Positions 1 to 5,059 of a DNA stretch of 12,746 nt are shown one piece after another (position 1 is the stretch's first letter; each line of letters opens with the position of its first letter). The stretch spans positions 1 through 12,746 of the forward strand of contig OMRJ01000233.1 in NCBI GenBank assembly GCA_900313475.1. Reading direction: 5' to 3'. Made by a program: the position numbers and the translations under genes. Source of the stretch: an uncultured Eubacteriales bacterium. GTDB lineage: Bacteria; Bacillota; Clostridia; Oscillospirales; Acutalibacteraceae. The notes beneath the pieces were generated by a model. The model had not been told where the DNA came from. It searched no databases and was given only the letters and a program-made list of their open reading frames with translations.

Positions 1-767
1 AAACCGAACTTGCAAAGGCTCTCGCCGAGGCGCTGTTTGACAACGAACGCGCAATGGTAAGAATAGATATGAGCGAATACATGGAGAAATACTCCGTCTC
101 GCGTCTTATCGGCGCTCCGCCCGGATATGTCGGCTATGACGAGGGCGGTCAGCTTACAGAAGCGGTTCGCAGAAAGCCGTATTCGGTCGTGCTGTTCGAC
201 GAGATAGAAAAGGCTCATCCCGACGTTTTCAACATTCTGCTTCAGGTTCTCGACGACGGCAGAATTACGGATTCGCAGGGCAGAACCGTAGATTTTAAAA
301 ATACCATCATAATTTTAACCTCCAATTTAGGAAGCGACTATATACTTGAAGGCATAAAGGACGACGGCTCGATAAGCGAGGACGCGCTTCTCAAGGTTAA
401 AGAGGTGCTCCGCCGCTCGTTCAGACCGGAATTCCTTAACAGACTTGACGAGACTGTCGTGTTCAAACCGCTTACACGCGAAAACGTGAACGGCATAACA
501 AGGCTTGTTATAGCGGACATAAACAGACGTCTCAACGAGCATCGCCTGACGCTCAAGGTGAGCGACAGCGCAACAGCCTATTTTGCGGACAGGGGCTTCG
601 ACCCGATGTACGGCGCAAGACCGCTTAAGAGATTTATCCAAAATTCTCTCGAAACCGCGGCAGCAAAGCTTATCATCGCGCAGAACCCCGCTCCCGGCTC
701 GACTATCGAGGTCACCGAAAACGACGGCGAGCTTCACTTTGACATAATCGCGCCGGCGGAGGAATAA
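1..767 (+). CDS. clpB: ClpB-type AAA+ disaggregase, C-terminal part (5' truncated)
   Basis: This is the last 254 codons of a Hsp100 chaperone; the reading frame is open from base 3 at the window edge, so the true start is upstream. It covers most of the second AAA+ domain and the C-terminal D2-small domain. Visible motifs are the pore-loop region GAPPGYVGYDEGG, Walker B VVLFDEIEKAHPDVF, sensor 1 ILTSNLGS, the arginine-finger segment FRPEFLNRLDE and sensor 2 GARPLKR. The Walker A lysine lies just outside the window. ClpB uses ATP to thread aggregated proteins through a hexameric pore, in the cytosol, usually with DnaK. The ending, with GFDPMYGARPLKR followed by a short acidic tail, favours ClpB over ClpC, although a ClpC/ClpE relative cannot be fully excluded without the N-terminus. 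It ends at TAA 765-767 and runs towards the leftward ATPase gene. It looks intact and host-like. Confidence 0.93.
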   Translation, partial: TELAKALAEALFDNERAMVRIDMSEYMEKYSVSRLIGAPPGYVGYDEGGQLTEAVRRKPYSVVLFDEIEKAHPDVFNILLQVLDDGRITDSQGRTVDFKNTIIILTSNLGSDYILEGIKDDGSISEDALLKVKEVLRRSFRPEFLNRLDETVVFKPLTRENVNGITRLVIADINRRLNEHRLTLKVSDSATAYFADRGFDPMYGARPLKRFIQNSLETAAAKLIIAQNPAPGSTIEVTENDGELHFDIIAPAEE

Positions 768-864
768 AATAAAAGGGACACGGCGGCTGCCGCGCTCGGC
801 AAACTCCGGGCGCAGGCTGACGGACGCACCCCGCAAAACGCAAAAAAGAGAATAGGTAAATAAT

Positions 865-915
865 AAAATCAGCTGCGGGCAGGGATGTGACAGGATCTCC
901 CGCGGCTGATTTTTT
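865..915 (+). terminator. Intrinsic terminator of clpB, likely bidirectional
   Basis: A 15-bp stem pairs 865-879 with 899-913 (one G-T wobble), with a 19-base loop, and the + strand runs into six T residues (910-915). On the - strand the left edge reads out as TTTTATTA, so the same hairpin may also end the leftward ATPase gene, whose stop codon at 915-917 abuts it. It sits between two convergent genes, as expected for a shared terminator. Confidence 0.85.
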
Positions 916-2132
916 CATTTATTTAAAAGCCAATCCACTGCATTTACGACCTCAATTCCGTCGTAATTTCCGATCGAAAACCGATCCAGTGTGAGCACGG
1001 TTTTCGGATAATTGTCGCGGATAAGCTTTAACGGCGCAATTTCGCGCTCAAACACGGCTTCTTCAAGCATTGATGCCGTCACCTGCCAATAACGGTATTC
1101 CCCGTTCTTTTCCGTAACAAAATCAACCTCAAGCTTGTTCAGTTTTCCGACATAAACACTGTACCTGCGGCGCTTCAACTCCAAAAAAACAATATTTTCA
1201 AGCACATGACCTATATCGTAACTGTGCTTCGGAACAATGTGTCTGCGCAGTCCGCAGTCTGCAATATACATTTTTCCGCGCGTCTCGAGAAGCTGTTTTC
1301 CCGCAATGTCGAACCTTTCACATGAATAAAAAACATAGGATTCCGTCAATGCGTCCAGATATGACATCACGGTATTCTGCGATACCTTGCGCCCGGATGA
1401 CACAAGAGCGCCGGTAATGCTTCTGCCTGAAACGGTGCTTCCGATATTTGCCGCAAGATAGCGCGAGAGGTTTTTCAAAAGAGTAATATCGCTTGCGGGA
1501 CGCTCCGCCCCGCTTTTACGAAGCCAACGATCCTCTATGTCCTTAACGAGGATCGTATTGTAAATCCCCTCAAGATATGTCTCTGTTTTTTCCGGCTCTG
1601 CGTTCATCACGGAAACATACGGAAATCCGCCGTCGCGCATATATGCGGAAAATGCGACGTCGGTATCTGCGGAGCCGTGAAACTCCGAATACTCCGCAAA
1701 AGAAAACGGCAGCATCGGAATTTCAACATACCGACCCGAAAGATACGTTGCAAGCTCCCCGGAAAGCATATGCGCATTGGAACCCGTAATGTAAATATCC
1801 GTGTTTTCTTTTACAAAAAGGCTGTCGACCACACTCTCAAAGCCGTTGACCTTCTGGATTTCATCAAGGAATATATACACCGTCGCATCGCTGCAAAGGC
1901 GTTCGGACAGATAACCGTAAAGCTCATTTTTGTCAAGCAGCCGCTCATTCTCCATTTCCTCAAAGTTCAGGTATATAATATTTTCGTCGGCGGCACCGTT
2001 TTGCTTCAGGCGCTGTGCAAACTGCCTTAGAAGCGTTGACTTTCCGCAGCGCCGTATTCCGGTAACAACTTTAATAACCTTTTCGTTTTTCCAGCCGTCA
2101 AGCTTTTTCAGATACTCCGTTCTTTGCAGCAT
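915..2132 (-). CDS. AAA_14/DUF4143 family ATPase
   Basis: Predicted 405-aa cytosolic protein of the common prokaryotic AAA_14 plus DUF4143 family; the cellular role of this family is poorly known. Walker A is GIRRCGKST (residues 25-33), Walker B IFLDEIQKV (87-95, D90/E91), and a sensor-like ITGSNAHML follows at 115. The C-terminal DUF4143 part has the restriction-nuclease-like pattern ENIVFLEL (about 312-319), EVDFV (335-339) and YWQV (348-351). I chose the ATG at 2130-2132 because a strong ribosome binding site, GGGAGG, lies 8 bases upstream. A longer open frame reaches 2207, but it would run through the promoter and upstream palindrome, so it is rejected. The gene is monocistronic, with its own near-consensus promoter and an operator-like inverted repeat. 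Families like this are often found as solitary genes and have been suggested to act in nucleic-acid or defence-related processes; nothing here proves that. Confidence 0.9.
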   Translation of the reverse strand: MLQRTEYLKKLDGWKNEKVIKVVTGIRRCGKSTLLRQFAQRLKQNGAADENIIYLNFEEMENERLLDKNELYGYLSERLCSDATVYIFLDEIQKVNGFESVVDSLFVKENTDIYITGSNAHMLSGELATYLSGRYVEIPMLPFSFAEYSEFHGSADTDVAFSAYMRDGGFPYVSVMNAEPEKTETYLEGIYNTILVKDIEDRWLRKSGAERPASDITLLKNLSRYLAANIGSTVSGRSITGALVSSGRKVSQNTVMSYLDALTESYVFYSCERFDIAGKQLLETRGKMYIADCGLRRHIVPKHSYDIGHVLENIVFLELKRRRYSVYVGKLNKLEVDFVTEKNGEYRYWQVTASMLEEAVFEREIAPLKLIRDNYPKTVLTLDRFSIGNYDGIEVVNAVDWLLNK

Positions 2133-2152
2133 TTTATCCGCCTCCCGAGAAC

Positions 2153-2182
2153 ATTGTAACATGCTTTTCTTTTTAATGTCAA
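2153..2182 (-). promoter_or_regulatory. Promoter of the DUF4143 ATPase gene
   Basis: On the - strand there is a perfect -35 TTGACA (2177-2182), an 18-bp spacer and a -10 TACAAT (2153-2158). Transcription would start near 2146, leaving a very short leader that begins almost at the GGGAGG ribosome binding site. This is the most consensus-like promoter in the window. Confidence 0.75.
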
Positions 2183-2189
2183 CACTTTT

Positions 2190-2245
2190 GTGCCGAATTC
2201 GGAACACTATCGAAAATTATTCGGTGTTTGTTCCGAAATCGGCAC
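2190..2245. promoter_or_regulatory. Paired palindromes upstream of the ATPase promoter (putative operator)
   Basis: A 17-base arm, GTGCCGAATTCGGAACA (2190-2206), is repeated in inverted orientation at 2229-2245 with a single mismatch, separated by 22 bases. Each arm contains its own short palindrome: CCGAATTCGG at 2193-2202 and CCGAAATCGG at 2233-2242, whose centres are 40 bp apart. A third related element, TTCCG(GGTG)CGGAA, lies at 2271-2284. The block starts 7 bp upstream of the -35 box of the ATPase promoter. Position and symmetry suggest a transcription-factor binding region; the factor is unknown. A cruciform or RNA hairpin role is less likely because the block lies upstream of the predicted start of transcription and is not next to any other gene end. 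Confidence 0.6.
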
Positions 2246-2324
2246 ACTTTTTATATTTCCATGCTGTTTATTCCGGGTGCGGAACATAAACTGCAGGCTT
2301 GTTTCACGCAAAAGCTCCTGCATC

Positions 2325-2825
2325 TCATTCGAGAACGGCTTCAACCTCTCCGATATACATTCTGTGATAATCCTTCCGCGGATAGTTTTCAACATCGAAC
2401 TTATGGTCTGTAAACCATTCCGGCGTAATATCCGCCGCCGCAATTTTGCGGCAAATGAACACCTTTTGCGCCTCGGCAGTGTACGGCACGCCGTCATAAA
2501 ACGCGGGAGTAAGCCCCGACTCGGCGTATTTATCCGTATCGCGTCCGCTTTTTGAGCCGAACACAGCCATTTTCTTATGGAAGCCCTCCGGCATCAGGCT
2601 CAATGAAAACCTGTCGCATCTTTCGGTAAATTCGTATGTGTATCTCTGCGGACGAACAAAAACAAACACGCACGGCGCACTCCAAAGCACTCCGGCGGCG
2701 CCCCAGCTTACGGTCATCGAGTTGAATTTTTCCTCGTTGCCGGCGCTTAATATTCCCCAGTTTTCACCTATCTCCTTAAACGGCGCAAGCGCCGCTCCGA
2801 GCGTTTCGATTTTTTTAAGCGACAT
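2325..2825 (-). CDS. Flavin reductase-like (FMN-binding split barrel) protein
   Basis: This 166-aa protein matches the flavin reductase-like family, whose members bind FMN in a split beta-barrel and typically reduce free flavin with NAD(P)H or act as small flavoproteins in the cytosol. The N-terminal half carries the family pattern: a start around MTVSWGAAGVLW (residues 38-49), the following APCVFVFVRPQRYTYEF strand-turn segment, and FSLSLMP. The segment after that (FGSKSGRDTDKY) is also typical of the anaerobe subgroup. Length is normal. The ATG has a strong ribosome binding site (AAAGGGAGG, 7 bases upstream). It is separated from both neighbours by gaps of well over 100 bases and so looks monocistronic. 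The electron donor and partner cannot be told from sequence. Confidence 0.85.
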   Translation of the reverse strand: MSLKKIETLGAALAPFKEIGENWGILSAGNEEKFNSMTVSWGAAGVLWSAPCVFVFVRPQRYTYEFTERCDRFSLSLMPEGFHKKMAVFGSKSGRDTDKYAESGLTPAFYDGVPYTAEAQKVFICRKIAAADITPEWFTDHKFDVENYPRKDYHRMYIGEVEAVLE

Positions 2826-2852
2826 AAAAAATCCTCCCTTTCGGCTGAATAC

Positions 2853-2879
2853 ATTTTATCAAATCCGCACCCGCGTCAA
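2853..2879 (-). promoter_or_regulatory. Possible promoter of the flavin reductase gene
   Basis: On the - strand TTGACG (2874-2879) and TAAAAT (2853-2858) are separated by 15 bp, about 17 bases upstream of the ribosome binding site. The hexamers are good but the spacer is short, so this is tentative. Confidence 0.4.
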
Positions 2880-2973
2880 TAAACGCCGTGCGCACTCTCT
2901 AATATATATTACCGCAAAAAAGAGGAAATAGCAATTTTATTTTTTATCCGAGCAACGGTTACGGCGGCGGTAT

Positions 2974-3264
2974 TTACCCCCGTCTGATCTTTTCGAGAAT
3001 CTGTTCAAGCTCCGCAACGCGCTTTTTTATATCCTCCAGCTTTTTCTCCGCATCGGAAACCAAATCGGAATTTGCCTTTTCGACGCCGAGAAGGTAATCC
3101 GTCGACACTCCGAAAAATTCCGCGAGCTTAATTATGGCAAAGGAATCGGGATTCGTTTTTCCCGTCTCATAATTTGATATGGTCTTCTGGTCGATCCCGG
3201 TTGCGTTCGCAACGTCGGATTGACGGAGATCCCTGTCCTCACGCAAATCACGAATCCTGTTCAT
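2974..3264 (-). CDS. XRE/Cro-type helix-turn-helix transcriptional regulator
   Basis: A 96-aa DNA-binding protein. Residues 3-58 form a canonical HTH_3 domain: RDLREDRDLRQSDVANATG, the recognition helix around DQKTISNYETGKTNPD, and the closing FFGVSTDYLLG. Residues about 64-94 are a charged, heptad-like coiled coil (DAEKKLEDIKKRVAELEQIL), likely used to dimerise. The start is supported by CGGAGG 5-6 bases upstream of ATG. It could be a prophage C1-type repressor or a host regulator; it sits exactly at the host/prophage junction, downstream of the strong leftward terminator at 3318-3362, so it must have its own promoter. I could not pick a convincing promoter in 3265-3317. The palindromic array at 3406-3521 is a candidate target but this is inference. 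Confidence 0.88.
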   Translation of the reverse strand: MNRIRDLREDRDLRQSDVANATGIDQKTISNYETGKTNPDSFAIIKLAEFFGVSTDYLLGVEKANSDLVSDAEKKLEDIKKRVAELEQILEKIRRG

Positions 3265-3317
3265 ATATTCCTCCGATTTATATGTTTCATGCTCATTTTA
3301 CTACAATTCTCTGTATT

Positions 3318-3362
3318 AAAAAAACAGCCGCCCGTATTTTTTTGATTACATGGGCGGCTGTT
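3318..3362 (-). terminator. Leftward intrinsic terminator, probable end of the prophage late operon
   Basis: A perfect 11-bp stem, AACAGCCGCCC (3323-3333) with GGGCGGCTGTT (3352-3362), encloses an 18-base loop. On the - strand the stem runs into a T tract (complement of the A run 3318-3324). It is the first leftward terminator after the lysis genes and insulates the XRE gene from them. Confidence 0.8.
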
Positions 3363-3405
3363 GCTTTTCCGTCGTTCATAAAATCCTTATCAGATACCGT
3401 ATCAT

Positions 3406-3521
3406 TACGCAATTTTTGCGTATTCTTTTACTTTACAGTACGCAATTTTTGCATATTTAAAAACAATACGGCACGCAATTTTTGCGTATTCTTTATTATG
3501 CCGATACGCAATTTGTTTATT
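3406..3521. repeat. Four 17-bp palindromic repeats with exact 33-bp period
   Basis: Copies lie at 3406-3422 (TACGCAATTTTTGCGTA), 3439-3455 (one change, GCATA), 3472-3488 (one change, CACGC) and 3505-3521 (only the left half, TACGCAATTT, retained). Each starts exactly 33 bp after the previous one. The full unit is a perfect inverted repeat, TACGCAA-TTT-TTGCGTA. The 16-base spacers are AT-rich and partly alike: two begin TTCTTT, which suggests an old 33-bp tandem duplication in which the palindrome was conserved and the spacer drifted. The block is non-coding and lies between two terminators in the 349-base gap between the XRE gene and the lysis genes. It may be an operator or partition/replication-like binding array. 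Repeats are too short and spacers too alike for CRISPR. Confidence 0.85.
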
Positions 3522-3537
3522 GAAAGATTATAACGTA

Positions 3538-3577
3538 CACCCGCCGCGGTTCGGTGTCCTGCGGCGGGTGATTTTTT
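3538..3577 (+). terminator. Rightward-oriented intrinsic terminator next to the palindromic array
   Basis: A perfect 10-bp GC-rich stem, CACCCGCCGC (3538-3547) with GCGGCGGGTG (3561-3570), has a 13-base loop and is followed on the + strand by six T (3572-3577). On the - strand no T tract follows, so it points rightward although no rightward gene precedes it. It may terminate an unrecognised short + transcript across the repeat array, or simply act as a 3' stabilising hairpin for the leftward late mRNA. Confidence 0.65.
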
Positions 3578-3613
3578 ATTTATGCGCTTTCGGCGGGGGT
3601 TGCGGAAAAGATA

Positions 3614-3862
3614 TCATTTCAATCCGAGATACCCCGCGACCGCCGTCATTATCAGCGTGCACACCGCCTGCAAAACCATTGTAACCGCGGCGGCGTTAAA
3701 GCGGCTTTTTTTGTCGAGCGACGCTTTTATGTATTCAAGGTCCTGCTTTATGAGGGCAAAGCCGACATCCTTCTCATTTATCTGCTTTTCGTGGCGTGCT
3801 ACCTGTTTTTTCAGCTCTGTGAGAGCGTCGCAGAGCGGTTCTCTGCCGCATTCTCCGTTCAC
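3614..3862 (-). CDS. XhlA-like hemolysin/lysis accessory protein
   Basis: An 82-aa protein with the layout of XhlA-type phage lysis accessories: an N-terminal helical, coiled-coil part (about residues 12-50, ALTELKKQVARHEKQI... DLEYIKASL) and one C-terminal membrane segment (about 57-80, AAAVTMVLQAVCTLIMTAVAGYLGL) ending in a single lysine after GL. XhlA partners a holin and amidase in some Bacillus prophage lysis systems, aiding membrane disruption. The start is GTG at 3860-3862, supported by an excellent TAAGGAGGA site 7 bases upstream. It follows the holin by only 13 bases and is the last gene of the lysis cluster. Assignment is by architecture and context rather than by strong sequence motifs. 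Confidence 0.78.
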   Translation of the reverse strand: MNGECGREPLCDALTELKKQVARHEKQINEKDVGFALIKQDLEYIKASLDKKSRFNAAAVTMVLQAVCTLIMTAVAGYLGLK

Positions 3863-3875
3863 TTTTTTGTCCTCC

Positions 3876-4211
3876 TTAAAGCTTTTTCTTTTCGGTCGGA
3901 TTATTGACTATTCCGAACGCGGTCAGCACGCTGCCGACGAGCGTGATTATCATATCCCACGTTTCGCTGTCAAGTCCGAGCTTTGCAAAAACTCCCGTGT
4001 GCTGGAGAATCATGCCGAGCAAGCCGAGCACGGACACCCACATTGCCCACGATTTTATGCGGCACTGCGAGCATGTGCAGGCAGCGTGCGCTTCACCGGA
4101 CTTGTTTTCGGCGGCTTCGGCTGACTTTCCGTCGGCAGCGGCTTCATTTTCGGACATGATCACACCGCCGAACTCATCGACAAAAGACGATTCTTTTTTG
4201 TTGTTTCCCAT
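3876..4211 (-). CDS. phiLC3-type phage holin
   Basis: A 111-aa membrane protein. The conserved holin core occupies residues about 52-106: IKSWAMWVSVLGLLGMILQH forms the first membrane segment, the GVFAKLGLDSETWDMII linker follows, then LVGSVLTAFGIVNNPT forms the second, and a short lysine-rich tail closes the protein. These holins make membrane lesions that release the endolysin at the end of the lytic cycle. An extra N-terminal part (about 50 residues, acidic and Ala-rich) precedes the core and ends in a cysteine cluster CTCSQC (C45, C47, C50), which is unusual. The ATG at 4211 has GGAGG 8 bases upstream, a site that lies inside the final codons of the amidase gene, so the two are probably translationally coupled. 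An internal ATG at 4157 lacks a good site and is disfavoured. Confidence 0.88.
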   Translation of the reverse strand: MGNNKKESSFVDEFGGVIMSENEAAADGKSAEAAENKSGEAHAACTCSQCRIKSWAMWVSVLGLLGMILQHTGVFAKLGLDSETWDMIITLVGSVLTAFGIVNNPTEKKKL

Positions 4212-4214
4212 TCG

Positions 4215-4976
4215 TCATTCCTCCAATCCCGTAGCTTTGCGGAGTATCGCACGCGCGTCCGCCGCCGTAACCTCGCCGTCGCCGTCGTAATCAGCTGCCG
4301 CGGTCTGCTTTTCGTCGAGCTTCTCAAGTCCGACAGCCGCGCGAAGCGCCGTGCGCGCGTCCTCAACCGTCACCTTGCCGTCGCCGTTTACATCGCCGCG
4401 AACGGTGTCTGACGTTTCGTATTTTACTCCTACGGCGCCGCAGAGAGCCTCCGCAACCGCTGCCGCCATTGCGGGGAGAGAGCTGTCAAAACGCGCGTTG
4501 TCATAGGAATTATCCACAAAGCCGACCTCTAAAAGACATGAGTGCATTTTTGTGAGCCTGTTCACCCCGAAATCGGAATAGGACGGCGCGCCGAGGTGAA
4601 CGCCTCTGTTTGCGAAGCCCGACGCACCGCAGAGCGCATCGAGAATACTCTCCGCTTTTTTGTACGTCTCGCCGCCCTTTTCGATTTTCGAATAGCACCA
4701 TACCTCCGCGCCGCTCGCCTTTTCGGGCGCAAGCGCATTGCGGTGAATGCTGATGAAATAGTCGGCGCCCCATGCGTTGGCATCGGCGGTGCGGCGGCTT
4801 ATTTCGGGATCGTCGTCGGACGTGCGGCTCATGCGCACCTCAACCCCCGACTGTTTTTTAAGCAGCCCGGCAACCGCGGACGAAAGCCTGAAAACATCGT
4901 CCGCCTCGCGTCTGCCCTTGTAGGACGCGCCGGGATTTGCCCCTCCGTGTCCCGCGTCTATAAATATTTTTTTCAT
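4215..4976 (-). CDS. Phage endolysin: N-acetylmuramoyl-L-alanine amidase (Amidase_3) with C-terminal dockerin
   Basis: A 253-aa zinc amidase that would cut the bond between MurNAc and L-Ala in peptidoglycan. The Amidase_3 domain spans about 1-183: FIDAGHGG (zinc ligand H10), E24 in the helix after GRREADDVF, the FISIHRNA block (H78) and the LLEVGFVDN block with catalytic E150. Residues 193-253 form a type I dockerin-like module with two calcium loops: DVNGDGKVTVED (195-206) and DYDGDGEVTAAD (229-240), each followed by a helix ending in AVGLE or ATGLE. The ATG at 4974-4976 is chosen because the protein then begins directly at MKKIFIDAGHGG and has AAGGAG upstream; the frame is open further but the extra residues resemble no known leader. 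There is no signal peptide, so export depends on the adjacent holin. Instead of the usual SH3 or LysM wall-binding domain, the C-terminus is a dockerin, which is the odd feature. Confidence 0.92.
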   Translation of the reverse strand: MKKIFIDAGHGGANPGASYKGRREADDVFRLSSAVAGLLKKQSGVEVRMSRTSDDDPEISRRTADANAWGADYFISIHRNALAPEKASGAEVWCYSKIEKGGETYKKAESILDALCGASGFANRGVHLGAPSYSDFGVNRLTKMHSCLLEVGFVDNSYDNARFDSSLPAMAAAVAEALCGAVGVKYETSDTVRGDVNGDGKVTVEDARTALRAAVGLEKLDEKQTAAADYDGDGEVTAADARAILRKATGLEE

Positions 4977-4985
4977 AGCTGCTGA

Positions 4986-5033
4986 TCTCCTTTTCGGATA
5001 ATATCTTCGGCGTCCGAAAGAGAACGCCGAAGA
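4986..5033 (-). promoter_or_regulatory. Hairpin with anti-Shine-Dalgarno loop ahead of the endolysin gene (candidate RNA switch)
   Basis: In the leftward mRNA a perfect 10-bp stem, UCUUCGGCGU/ACGCCGAAGA (5004-5013 with 5024-5033), presents a 10-base loop UCUCUUUCGG. That loop is complementary to CCGAAAAGGAGA (4986-4997), which contains the amidase ribosome binding site, in two blocks of 6 and 4 bases around a 2-base bulge. The structure could therefore exist as a hairpin with the site free, or as an alternative or pseudoknotted pairing that hides it. No T tract follows, so it is not a normal terminator. The complementarity is seen directly; regulation is inference. Confidence 0.45.
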
Positions 5034-5059
5034 AGGCTGAAAACAAATATCCGCACCCG

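Noticed and set aside
2133..2207. N-terminal extension of the DUF4143 ATPase to an ATG at 2207
   Set aside because: The extension would span the promoter and part of the palindromes, and lacks the strong ribosome binding site present at 2132.
3406..3521. Possible CRISPR array
   Set aside because: Repeats are only 17 bp and palindromic, spacers are 16 bp and partly alike, there are only four units, and no cas genes are nearby.
3174..3533. Rightward 119-codon open frame across the palindromic array, with an 11-residue peptide repeat (RNFCVFF)
   Set aside because: The 11-residue periodicity is simply the 33-bp DNA repeat read in frame. The frame begins antisense to the XRE gene, has no ribosome binding site and no protein-like composition.
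4542..4985. Long open frames antisense to the amidase and other phage genes
   Set aside because: They are shadows of GC-rich coding strands, without ribosome binding sites or recognisable domains.
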